From Prolixibacteraceae bacterium (GTDB lineage Bacteria > Bacteroidota > Bacteroidia > Bacteroidales > Prolixibacteraceae), in contig JAFGVJ010000348.1 of assembly GCA_016938055.1 (NCBI GenBank), positions 1-34,547 on the forward strand: a stretch of DNA of 34,547 nucleotides, read 5' to 3'. Positions 18,323-27,219 of this stretch are shown here, piece after piece; position 1 is the first letter of the stretch, and every line of letters begins with the position of its first letter. The notes under the pieces are model-generated. The model made no database searches and had not been told where the DNA came from. It was given only the letters and a program-made list of their open reading frames with translations. The position numbers and the translations under genes were made by a program.

Positions 18323-19543
18323 TTACAAAAATACCAGTTTCGACAGGTTGTGAGCAGCCAGAATCTCATTGGATACCTGGTAAATATCATTGGCGCTGAT
18401 GCTGTCAATTTTTTGGAAGACCACGCTCATGGGGTCTACTTTGTCAAAATACAACAAACTACGCCCCAGTGTTAGCATGAGTTCCTCACGGTTTTCGTTG
18501 GCAATGGCAAGCTGTCCAATGAGCTGTTTCTTCGACCTTAACAATAAACGGTCACTCAGTTTTTTACTTCTGATCATCCTGAATTCCTGCTCCACCAGGC
18601 CAACAGCCCTGTAAAGGTTTTTTCTTTCGGTACCGAAATAAACCATAAAAGCTCCCGTATCGGTATAGGGCGAATAGTTGGATTCAACGTTATAGGCCAG
18701 TCCGTTTTTTTCACGCAGGACCATGTTTAAGCGCGAATTCATGGCACTACCACCCAAAATATTGTTGAGCAGCACCATGGGCAGCCGCCATTCGCTTTTC
18801 AGACTGTAGGCTTCGGCCCCAATGATGCAATGCGACTGAAAAGTATCTTTCTCCAGTTCCTTGCTCTTGGGTACATAAGCCTCAAAGGGAATCCGGTTTT
18901 TACTTTGGCTGTTTTCATTCAGCTGAATGAAAGAACGGCTTACCAACTTTTCAAATTTCCGGGGCAAAATTTTCCCCACCGAGCAAATGACCATCTCGTG
19001 GCTTTGATAATTGTTCCGGATAAAGGACTGAAGCTGATTTCGGTGAAAAGAGCGGACCGTATCGGGCGTTCCCAGAATGTTCCGGGCTATGGGATGTCCA
19101 TCGAAAAGCAATTCTTCAAATTCATCGTAAATCAATTCCGAAGGTGAATCGTTGTATGAATTGATTTCTTCGATGATCACTTCTTTTTCAATCTCGAGTT
19201 CTTTTTCGGGAAATGAAGCATTCATCACAATATCGCTGATCAAATCGATGGCTCTGGCATAAAATTCATGCAGAAAAGTGGCATAGATGGCAGTTTCTTC
19301 TTTGGTGGTATAGGCATTCAGTTCTCCACCCACATCTTCAAGATGATTGATGATTTGTACCGCCTTCCTTTTCTGGGTGCCTTTGAAAATAGTGTGTTCA
19401 ATAAAGTGGGCAATGCCCTGTTCAGCAGCATGTTCATCGCGCGAACCGGTATTCACAATTACACCAAAGTGGGCAACCGGAGAATCAACCTGCTGGTGTA
19501 TGACCCTGATCCCATTGGGCAGGGTAAACAACTGATATTCCAT
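18323..19543 (-). CDS. M16 family zinc metallopeptidase
   Basis: HFGVIVNTGSRDEHAAEQGIAHFIEHTIFKGTQKRKA (HxxEH zinc site) and ENIL-type M16 C-half (GGSAMNSRLNMVLREKNGLAYNVESNYSPYTDTG). Confidence 0.94.
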   Translation of the reverse strand: MEYQLFTLPNGIRVIHQQVDSPVAHFGVIVNTGSRDEHAAEQGIAHFIEHTIFKGTQKRKAVQIINHLEDVGGELNAYTTKEETAIYATFLHEFYARAIDLISDIVMNASFPEKELEIEKEVIIEEINSYNDSPSELIYDEFEELLFDGHPIARNILGTPDTVRSFHRNQLQSFIRNNYQSHEMVICSVGKILPRKFEKLVSRSFIQLNENSQSKNRIPFEAYVPKSKELEKDTFQSHCIIGAEAYSLKSEWRLPMVLLNNILGGSAMNSRLNMVLREKNGLAYNVESNYSPYTDTGAFMVYFGTERKNLYRAVGLVEQEFRMIRSKKLSDRLLLRSKKQLIGQLAIANENREELMLTLGRSLLYFDKVDPMSVVFQKIDSISANDIYQVSNEILAAHNLSKLVFL

Positions 19544-19564
19544 TTAATCGATCTATAAAGTGTG

Positions 19565-19572
19565 CAAAAGTA
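19565..19572 (-). promoter_or_regulatory. Candidate -7 box for M16 peptidase / O-methyltransferase operon
   Basis: Minus-strand TACTTTTG (plus-strand CAAAAGTA) 22 bp upstream of the M16 start. Confidence 0.4.
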
Positions 19573-19662
19573 GAAAAAAAACCGATGCAACGGTGTTGAC
19601 AGGACAAATGGATGATTCCCCAATTTGAAGAGGCTGAAATGGATGCTCCCTTTCCTCAGGGT

Positions 19663-20514
19663 TTACCACTTCAGAAAAATCCCAAAGTCGATGTCGGACT
19701 GAATAAAGGCATGTTTCGACAACTGAACGTTGATGGTTACAGGATGATCGTAGGTCCATTCGTAGCGGGTGATGTCATAGTTGATCGCCATTTTGGTATA
19801 CAACAGTGAATACTTGATGCGTCCCCCGATGATGGCCGTTTTGTAACGAAAAAAATCAATCGACAATTCAGCTTCAGGCATCACAAAAGGTAGAAAATAA
19901 AACTTCGACCGGTAATCAAAAACTGTTTTGTAATTGGTTTGAGGTTCTTTCACAATGTCGCGTTGCCAGAAGGGATAAATTGAAGACAAACCAGCACGAA
20001 ATAGCAGATCCAAATGAATGGTTTCATATTGAAATCGATAACTTGGTGCAAAATAGCATCCTATCATGGAAATGTTCCATTGTCTTTCAATGTATCTGGT
20101 ATTTATGGGATGCTTAAACATGCTTTGGTAAAAACCACTGAATTCAGTAAGGTAAAACCGGTTTCCCAGGGAACCAAGCGATATACCAAAGTTGGGTTGA
20201 ATAAAATAGGTGGCTGAAAGGTTAAAGCAATAAGGAATCAGATTGTTGTAAAGGGCCATGCGCAAATCGAGCTGATAAACATCGCGGTGGCGCAGGCGGG
20301 TAGCCATTTCAAAATAAGGATAATCGGGAGCATCCTCTTTGGTAAAAACATAGTTCAAAAAGTCGAGCTGTTTTTCGTTAAGGTGCTTGGTGGTATGAAT
20401 TGACCGATAGCCCTGATAAACAGAGAAACGCTGCAGATCGAAATGCCTCTTTTCCTGAGTGAATACCGTCAGTGGGAAAAAAATAAACAGCAGGATGGTC
20501 AAGTGCTTTTTCAT
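19663..20514 (-). CDS. Secreted/outer-membrane beta-rich protein of unknown function
   Basis: Signal peptide MKKHLTILLFIFFPLTVFTQ; strand-rich sequence. Overlaps the upstream gene by 4 nt (ATGA). Confidence 0.65.
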   Translation of the reverse strand: MKKHLTILLFIFFPLTVFTQEKRHFDLQRFSVYQGYRSIHTTKHLNEKQLDFLNYVFTKEDAPDYPYFEMATRLRHRDVYQLDLRMALYNNLIPYCFNLSATYFIQPNFGISLGSLGNRFYLTEFSGFYQSMFKHPINTRYIERQWNISMIGCYFAPSYRFQYETIHLDLLFRAGLSSIYPFWQRDIVKEPQTNYKTVFDYRSKFYFLPFVMPEAELSIDFFRYKTAIIGGRIKYSLLYTKMAINYDITRYEWTYDHPVTINVQLSKHAFIQSDIDFGIFLKW

Positions 20515-21137
20515 TCAATGATTTCAATTAATGCTGTTTGACCAATAATTGTCCTGCCATTGCTTAGCTCAATTTCTAATTCGAACTGGGCAAGTGTGTT
20601 CTCCACCGGAACAATGAGATAAATCAAAAACTGATTGATGGGTTTCTGATAAAAAGCTTCAGGATTGATCCTGCGAACCAGCTCATCGAAGGTGATGTAG
20701 AAACTCCCGATGTCTTCACAGGCCAGACACGAATTCGCCAAAAAAAGTTCGGTAACATCGGCGTTGCAACAATAATCTTCGTTCAATTTTTCAAGGGTCC
20801 TGATTCGGACCGAACGAATGGTTTGGTTGGGAATGTAAATATCTTCGCAATTGCAATCCTGAGCCTGTAAGGCATTAAAGCCCATTGGTCGCTTTCGGCA
20901 CTGAGATGTAAGTACAGGTTCACTGCCCACAATCTGTATTTCAAAAGCCACGCCCGCCGCTGGCATGATGTTCACATCGCTGGGTTTCGACCATTGACCT
21001 GAATTGTCGATATTGGAAATCAAAACACGCTCATATTCAAAGCTGAAGTAATCGTCATTACAACTACAACAGCTCCAGAACAACCTGAATGTTGTAATTG
21101 CTACGATGATTAGAATGACTTTAATGAAGCGCTTCAT
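20511..21137 (-). CDS. Cysteine-rich secreted/lipoprotein of unknown function (possibly DUF5034-like)
   Basis: N-terminal hydrophobic segment ending FWSCCSCND; multiple Cys; translationally coupled to the following gene by ATGA overlap. Confidence 0.6.
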   Translation of the reverse strand: MKRFIKVILIIVAITTFRLFWSCCSCNDDYFSFEYERVLISNIDNSGQWSKPSDVNIMPAAGVAFEIQIVGSEPVLTSQCRKRPMGFNALQAQDCNCEDIYIPNQTIRSVRIRTLEKLNEDYCCNADVTELFLANSCLACEDIGSFYITFDELVRRINPEAFYQKPINQFLIYLIVPVENTLAQFELEIELSNGRTIIGQTALIEIIE

Positions 21138-21270
21138 TTTGTCAGGCCAGGTTTAGGGATTGATATTTTAACGCACTGCCAGGCAGTATGTTGTTGATAA
21201 AACTGATTTTTCTCACAAATTAAGAAAACTATCTGAACATTCGCACAATGAAAGCAAGGTTTCCTTCCAT

Positions 21271-22017
21271 TTATTTTTTGCTGAGCAACTTAAGAATAAC
21301 GGACCAACTGCCTTTGAGTTCATCTATATTACCGAAAACAAGGTCGGCGCCTGCATGGAGCAGTACATCGCGGTGAATGGGTCCGGTATTCACGGCAATG
21401 GTAAACAAACCTGCTGCTTTGGCTGAACGGACACCGAGCGGTGCGTTTTCTATTACCAATGCCTGATGTTTCATAAAGCCCGACCGCTGCATGGCTTTCA
21501 GATAGGGTTCGGGGTGAGGCTTGCCCTGTATGACATCGTGTGCCGTGATCATTTGATCCCGCCGAAGGATCCCGTTGAATTCTTCAACCAACCTGTTGAT
21601 CAGGCTTTCCTGGGCCGATCCGGTGACCACCCAGCAATGGATCTTTTGCTGGTGAATTTCCTCCAGCAAACCCTTCATGGCCGGAAATATTTCCGAGGGA
21701 GGCATGGCAGCCATCACTTCGTGCTTTCGTTGCCTGATCTGCTCACACTCTTCGCTGGTGGCTTCGCGGTGAAGGTACTTTTTGAACATTTGCTGAACCG
21801 TGAAAAGGGCTGTGCTGCCTTCGTTCATGTAAGGTTCAAATTCGGGTAAGCGAAGCTTGAACTCTGAAAAAGTTTGGATCCACGATTGGGCATGATAGGG
21901 CATGGAATTGTACAAAACCCCGTCCATATCAAAAAAAATTCCCCTGAGATGAAAGGGAACTTCCAACTCAAGGGTGAAATGATGAAATGCTTTTTCGATG
22001 GTTTTTTCGCTGATCAT
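21271..22017 (-). CDS. HAD-superfamily hydrolase (beta-phosphoglucomutase-like)
   Basis: GIFFDMDGVLYNSMPYHAQSW, CWVVTGSAQESLINRL, GKPHPEPYLKAMQRSGF, ALVIENAPLGVRSAKAAGLFTIAVNTG. Confidence 0.92.
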   Translation of the reverse strand: MISEKTIEKAFHHFTLELEVPFHLRGIFFDMDGVLYNSMPYHAQSWIQTFSEFKLRLPEFEPYMNEGSTALFTVQQMFKKYLHREATSEECEQIRQRKHEVMAAMPPSEIFPAMKGLLEEIHQQKIHCWVVTGSAQESLINRLVEEFNGILRRDQMITAHDVIQGKPHPEPYLKAMQRSGFMKHQALVIENAPLGVRSAKAAGLFTIAVNTGPIHRDVLLHAGADLVFGNIDELKGSWSVILKLLSKK

Positions 22018-22113
22018 GACTGAAATTTGAGGTCAAAAATATGGAATTCATCATTATTCAACCTGTTTCAGTAAGACTCAACGCGTCAAACATCATTATC
22101 TGTTAATCTGAAA

Positions 22114-22515
22114 TTACTGAATGGCACCAATAATGATACCCATCGTGGTATAAACCAGCACATCGTAGCCAAAATTGAGCAACCACAATTTTTTGCTTTG
22201 ACCTTCGTATGTCACGTTGTTGAATTTAGAGGTACCAATCCAGAAAAAAGCAGTGGCAAAACCGGCAAAAGCACCAAAAGCAATGTCGGGGTTTTCTCCA
22301 AGGTACATGCTCAGGCCAAAAGAGGCAATCAGGTACATGATGGACGTGACCACAATGGGTTTCCACATGGGACCTTTGGCCCTGAGACCTTCTTCAGTAA
22401 AGTTGTTAAGTTCCATCCATTTTTTCCCAAAAATGGGTCCGTACCACAAACTGCCCAATACCATGGCCGAAACAGTGGCGGCCAACACAGCATAAAAGTT
22501 TACATGAAATTCCAT
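22114..22515 (-). CDS. DUF1761 family membrane protein
   Basis: VNFYAVLAATVSAMVLGSLWYGPIFGKKWMELNNF and C-terminal LWLLNFGYDVLVYTTMGIIIGAI match DUF1761. Confidence 0.88.
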   Translation of the reverse strand: MEFHVNFYAVLAATVSAMVLGSLWYGPIFGKKWMELNNFTEEGLRAKGPMWKPIVVTSIMYLIASFGLSMYLGENPDIAFGAFAGFATAFFWIGTSKFNNVTYEGQSKKLWLLNFGYDVLVYTTMGIIIGAIQ

Positions 22516-22719
22516 CGTTTTAAGTGTTGATTAGCAGCATTAAAAACAACCCCGGGAGTCAAAAAGTTCAGACCTGTTGTTTTTCCATCTATGACTTTTA
22601 GCACAGAAGTTACCGGCATTTCAAACGGAACACTTAAATTCGTGCGACAAAGAATCCTGATTTTTACAAGTGTTTTTTACACTGAAAGGTCATTATTTTG
22701 TATCGAAAAAAATTCGTTT

Positions 22720-24189
22720 ATGGGAAACCTTGAGGCCTATTTTGAAAAATTCAGACAACAGATTGTGGGCATCGACACCACTTTTCAAACGCCTTATGGT
22801 GAAAAAAAGATCGTATATGCCGACTGGATTGCCAGCGGACGCCTGTATCAACCCATCGAAGACCGGATTACCCGTGTGCTTGGTCCTTTTATAGGGAATA
22901 CCCATACCGAAACCTGCGAAACCGGAACCCGCATGACCCTTGCCTACCAATGGTCGCACCAGTTTATCAAAAAGCAGGTAAATGCAGGTTCCAATGATGT
23001 GATCATTACCGCCGGTTCGGGGATGACCACTGTGATCAACAAATTTCAGCGTATCCTGGGATTGAAATATTGTTCGGCAATGTCGGGCAAGGTTTGTCAG
23101 AAAGAGCGCAACAGGCCGGTGGTGTTTCTCACCCATATGGAGCACCATTCCAATCAAACTTCGTGGTACGAAACCAATGCCGATGTGGTGGTGTTGCCTC
23201 CGGGCGATGGTTTATTGGTCGATCCGGTCATCCTGCGCCGCGAGCTGGAGAAATATACCGATCGGGAATTTAAAATCGGCTCCTTCACTGCCTGCTCCAA
23301 TGTTACCGGCATTCACACCCCCATTCATGAACTGGCACGGGTAATGCACGAATTTGGGGGCGTGGTCTTTGTCGATTATGCAGCTTCGGCACCCTACGAA
23401 ACCATCGATATGCATCCGGCCGATCCCTTGGAAAAGCTCGATGCCGTGCTGTTCTCCCCCCACAAATTTTTGGGTGGACCGGGATCTTCGGGTGTCCTGA
23501 TCTTTGATGCTTCCATGTACCACAACAGTGCCCCCGATAACCCCGGGGGAGGTACGGTCGACTGGACCAATCCATGGGGGAAGTACAAGTATGTCGATGA
23601 TATTGAAGTACGCGAAGACGGGGGTACTCCCGGATTTCTGCAAAGCCTCCGAACCGCTTTTTGCCTTCAACTGAAAAAAGAAATGGGTGTGGAAAACATT
23701 CGCAGGCGTGAAGAAGAATTGTTGGAACTGGCATTTAACGGACTCGACAGCATCCCTGAAGTAATCATCCTGGCCAATGAACACCGCCAGCGCCTGGGAG
23801 TCATTTCATTTTATGTCGAAGGCATACACTACAACCTTTTGGTGAAACTGCTCAATGATTTATACGGGATACAAACCCGTGGCGGATGTGCTTGCGCAGG
23901 TACCTATGGTCATTTCCTGCTGGAAATGCAGGAAGACCAATCCAACGACATTACCGATAAAATCACCCATGGCGACTTGTCGGTGAAACCGGGCTGGGTC
24001 AGATGGTCACTGCACCCTACCACCACCAACGCCGAAGTTGCACTGATGATTACTGCCCTGAAAGACATCATTACAAACATTGAAATATACCGGAAAGCGT
24101 ATCAATATGACCGGCATCAAAATCACTTCAAACACAAGGATGAAAAATTCAACCACGAAGCTTTTGAAAAATGGTTGATGGGATCGTAG
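22720..24189 (+). CDS. Class-V PLP aminotransferase / cysteine-desulfurase-like protein
   Basis: YADWIASGRLYQPIED, HMEHHSNQTSWYE, VFVDYAASAPY, LFSPHKFLGGPGSSGVLIF (PLP lysine), TRGGCACAGTYGH (conserved Cys). Start ATG at 22720 preferred over 22591. Confidence 0.92.
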   Translation: MGNLEAYFEKFRQQIVGIDTTFQTPYGEKKIVYADWIASGRLYQPIEDRITRVLGPFIGNTHTETCETGTRMTLAYQWSHQFIKKQVNAGSNDVIITAGSGMTTVINKFQRILGLKYCSAMSGKVCQKERNRPVVFLTHMEHHSNQTSWYETNADVVVLPPGDGLLVDPVILRRELEKYTDREFKIGSFTACSNVTGIHTPIHELARVMHEFGGVVFVDYAASAPYETIDMHPADPLEKLDAVLFSPHKFLGGPGSSGVLIFDASMYHNSAPDNPGGGTVDWTNPWGKYKYVDDIEVREDGGTPGFLQSLRTAFCLQLKKEMGVENIRRREEELLELAFNGLDSIPEVIILANEHRQRLGVISFYVEGIHYNLLVKLLNDLYGIQTRGGCACAGTYGHFLLEMQEDQSNDITDKITHGDLSVKPGWVRWSLHPTTTNAEVALMITALKDIITNIEIYRKAYQYDRHQNHFKHKDEKFNHEAFEKWLMGS

Positions 24190-24229
24190 CATGATGAAGA
24201 ATCATTTTATGCTTTAAAACCGAATTTGT

Positions 24230-24892
24230 ATGGATGTAAAAATTGAAGAAAGCTGGAAAACAGTCCTTCAGCAGGAGTTTGAGCAGCCCTATTTTACCGA
24301 GCTGACCAGTTTTGTCAGGGATGAATATCGGAATCACGCGGTTTTTCCTCCGGGGAATGCCATTTTCAATGCTTTCAACCTTTGTCCCTTTCATCAGGTG
24401 AAGGTGGTCATCATCGGGCAGGATCCCTACCATGGACCCGGACAAGCCCATGGTTTGTGTTTTTCTGTTCAGCCAGGGGTCGATTTTCCACCATCGCTCC
24501 GGAATATTTTCAAAGAAATCCATGCTGATTTGGGCATTCCCATTCCGCCCAACGGTGATCTGACCCGCTGGGCAAAGCAGGGTGTTTTACTGCTCAATGC
24601 TACCCTCACCGTAAGGGCGCATCAGGCCGGTTCGCATCAGAAAAAGGGTTGGGAGACTTTTACCGACGCAGTCATCAAACTGGTGTCAGCGCAAAGGGAA
24701 CATGTGGTTTTTTTGTTGTGGGGAGCCTATGCCCAACAAAAAAAACTGCTCATCGATGCCTCCAAACACCTGTTGCTCGAATCGGTACACCCTTCGCCTT
24801 TATCAGCCTCGCGGGGTTTTTTTGGCAATCACCATTTCAGCCAATGCAACCAATACCTTGCCGCACATGGTGAAAATCCGATTCATTGGTGA
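24230..24892 (+). CDS. ung: Uracil-DNA glycosylase, family 1
   Basis: [94 protein letters not shown]. Confidence 0.98.
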   Translation: MDVKIEESWKTVLQQEFEQPYFTELTSFVRDEYRNHAVFPPGNAIFNAFNLCPFHQVKVVIIGQDPYHGPGQAHGLCFSVQPGVDFPPSLRNIFKEIHADLGIPIPPNGDLTRWAKQGVLLLNATLTVRAHQAGSHQKKGWETFTDAVIKLVSAQREHVVFLLWGAYAQQKKLLIDASKHLLLESVHPSPLSASRGFFGNHHFSQCNQYLAAHGENPIHW

Positions 24893-24962
24893 ACACCTGA
24901 CGATGCGTTGATCTAACCTGAAAACCCACATATCAACATGGATGCTTTGATCGTTTTTCCGC

Positions 24963-24970
24963 TATATTTG
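24963..24970 (+). promoter_or_regulatory. Candidate -7 box upstream of the GH32-like gene
   Basis: TATATTTG (TAnnTTTG), 26 bp upstream of the ATG at 24997. Confidence 0.4.
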
Positions 24971-24996
24971 TAGGCAATCAATTCAAACTTTAACCA

Positions 24997-26385
24997 ATGA
25001 AACGACTTACCATCTTTCTGTTTATTATCCTTCCTTTCTTGCAAGCTTTTTCTCAAGGTAAAAAAGTCGTTAAACCCTTCGACGAGATTTACCGTCCGCA
25101 ATACCATTTTATGCCTGAACAAAACAAGTTGGGCAACCCGGTTTCAGTTTGGACCAAAGACTCTGTCTATCAGCTATTCTTTCAATACAACCCGCACAAC
25201 CTGTTGCCGGGATACATCAACTGGGGCCACGCCAGCAGTACCGATTTGCTGCACTGGAATTTCCAGCCGCTCGCGCTGAAACAACACGAGCCCATGCGCG
25301 ATTCCATGTACCAGGTTCCCTGGTGGGGAGCGGTTCATACGAACAACAACAAGGTGATGGCCTGGGTAAACCGTTGGGACGACGGTATTTATCAAACTAC
25401 CAGTACCGATGGCCTACACTGGACTCAAGAAGTGAAAACCACCGGAACCGAAGAACTCGAAAAGAGCGAATCTCATGTGTTCTGGTACGAGCCAAGCCAA
25501 AAATGGGTCATGGTAGTTTTTGATAGGGCTACCACCACCATGCTGATTTATAATTCAGACGACGGACTTGCCTGGGAAAAAACCTCTTCCTTCAATTACA
25601 CCTTAGGCTATCCCCAATTGTTTGAATTGCCGGTCGACCGTAAGCCCGATGATACCCGCTGGGTACTGGCCACCGAGAAAGGAACTTACCTGCTGGGCCG
25701 TTTCGACGGGAGGGAGTTGAAACTCGAAACTTCGGTAAAGCAATTTAACCATGGGCGTAAAACTGGTGCTACCATCTTTTTTCCCGATTTAAAACAGGAA
25801 CGAATGCTGGGAATCAGCCTACTGGAAGGTGAACAACTTGCCGATTTGCCCGCCAGAGGACAATTTTCGGTTCCCTTTGAATTGAGTTTACATACTTCAG
25901 AATCGGGGATCGAACTGGTTCAGCAGCCTTTAGAAGAACTGGAAACTCTGCATCATAAATCGTTTATCTGGGAGAATAAGAAAATTTACCCGGGCGTCAA
26001 AAACAACCTGTTGAAAGGTATCCGGGGTAGCGAGTTACGCATCAAAGCTACCATTGATCTGCTCAGCAGCGATCAGTTTGGCTTCCTGATCCGGTCGAAC
26101 CGTGCACGCGAAGGGACTGAAATTTCCTACAACGTGAAAAAAGGCTTCATTAATTTCCTGGGTACTCAACTCGACTATGTCCCCAGAAATAAAAAAATTG
26201 AATTTGAAATCCTCATCGACCGCTCGTCCATTGAACTGTTGATCGATGGTGGCAGGCATGTGATCAGTTATCCCTTCACCCCATCGCCAGAGGCTCCATT
26301 TTATGAGTTGTTTACCACAGGGGGCGAAATCATTGTTGACAAGATGGAAGTGATCACCCTGAAATCGGTATGGCGAGAAGACTAA
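24997..26385 (+). CDS. Secreted GH32-family-fold protein lacking canonical catalytic motifs (putative pseudoenzyme)
   Basis: Signal peptide MKRLTIFLFIILPFLQAFSQ; YRPQYHFMPEQNKLGNPVSVWTKDSVYQLFFQYNP...INWGHASSTDLLHWNFQPLAL...HVFWYEPSQKWVMVVF...YPQLFELPVD, plus a C-terminal beta-sandwich with IDRSSIELLIDGGRHVISYPFTP. The GH32 scaffold is clear but the active-site residues are replaced. Confidence 0.85.
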   Translation: MKRLTIFLFIILPFLQAFSQGKKVVKPFDEIYRPQYHFMPEQNKLGNPVSVWTKDSVYQLFFQYNPHNLLPGYINWGHASSTDLLHWNFQPLALKQHEPMRDSMYQVPWWGAVHTNNNKVMAWVNRWDDGIYQTTSTDGLHWTQEVKTTGTEELEKSESHVFWYEPSQKWVMVVFDRATTTMLIYNSDDGLAWEKTSSFNYTLGYPQLFELPVDRKPDDTRWVLATEKGTYLLGRFDGRELKLETSVKQFNHGRKTGATIFFPDLKQERMLGISLLEGEQLADLPARGQFSVPFELSLHTSESGIELVQQPLEELETLHHKSFIWENKKIYPGVKNNLLKGIRGSELRIKATIDLLSSDQFGFLIRSNRAREGTEISYNVKKGFINFLGTQLDYVPRNKKIEFEILIDRSSIELLIDGGRHVISYPFTPSPEAPFYELFTTGGEIIVDKMEVITLKSVWRED

Positions 26386-26389
26386 GCAT

Positions 26390-27100
26390 TCAGGTTGATG
26401 GATTCTTCTTTCCGGTTGTCAGTTTGTTGCTCACTTCACGCCTTACCCTATTGTGAAGTTTTGCTTTGTTCATTTCCATGAATTCATGCACCAGCATTGG
26501 TTCCCGCTTTGATAGTTCCCGCAAGGCCCACGATAAAGCTTTTACGACCATATCAGCGTCATCCGAAACTACTTCATTACAAATCATGAACGTACGGGAG
26601 GAATCACCTTTCCCTCCGTTCGATTTTTGATTCAGTGGAATGGTAGAAACCACGGCCAACCGGCGTTGCCAAAAATCTTCGTGGTGAACCATCTTCATTA
26701 AATGTTCATCGCTAATCAAGCCAGTTCGCCAGGCTTTCCCATGAATGTATACACCAAAAGTATCCACCGACACCCAATTGTCCAGCTGGTAATTCATTTG
26801 GGCTAAATCATCAGCAGTAAGTGCCGCAAACACTTTTTTGTCTTTGCCAACAAGTTCGTAACCCAGTTGCGCCATCTCCAGTACATTGGTATGGATAAGC
26901 CCGATGGATAAATCAATTTTTTCCCTGAATGAAAGCCGGGTGATGTCTTGCCTGAGCTCTTTCAAAACTTCCCTCAGGAACATGGTTTTGATGCCCAAAA
27001 CTTCTTTTTGGCTTGGCACCATCTTTTTTAGGAATTCCTGTGAAGAAGGATCTGACAAAGCGCGAAGCTTTTGGAGTGTTTGGCTTATAAGTTCATTCAT
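26390..27100 (-). CDS. DNA alkylation repair protein (AlkD-like HEAT-repeat glycosylase)
   Basis: LNQ...YQLDNWVSVDTFGVYIHGKAW...HHEDFWQRRLAVVSTIPL...VVKALSWALRELSKREPMLVHEFM matches the AlkD family (NWxxVD, WxRR, ALSWALR). Confidence 0.9.
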   Translation of the reverse strand: MNELISQTLQKLRALSDPSSQEFLKKMVPSQKEVLGIKTMFLREVLKELRQDITRLSFREKIDLSIGLIHTNVLEMAQLGYELVGKDKKVFAALTADDLAQMNYQLDNWVSVDTFGVYIHGKAWRTGLISDEHLMKMVHHEDFWQRRLAVVSTIPLNQKSNGGKGDSSRTFMICNEVVSDDADMVVKALSWALRELSKREPMLVHEFMEMNKAKLHNRVRREVSNKLTTGKKNPST

Positions 27101-27219
27101 AGCAGATATTTTAGTCGATGTAAGATACGTAATCTGTGTATTCCCTCATTGAAGCACCCACGAAAATCATGTTTTTATTGAAATAAACGCTCGAACTTTC
27201 GGGCAAAGTTTGAACAACA

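Noticed and set aside
17637-18353. 238-aa plus-strand ORF
   Set aside because: Antisense to the O-methyltransferase gene, which has clear SAM-binding motifs; no recognisable domain or signal.
22066-22121. TTCAGTAA / TTACTGAA inverted repeat after the DUF1761 gene
   Set aside because: Only 8 bp with a long AT-rich loop; too weak to call a terminator or operator.
23212-23784. 190-aa and 143-aa minus-strand ORFs
   Set aside because: Antisense to the class-V aminotransferase core, including the PLP-lysine region.
27194-27210. AACTTT-CGGGC-AAAGTT hairpin just upstream of tdh
   Set aside because: Only a 6-bp stem; could occur by chance and gives no clear riboswitch or attenuator architecture.
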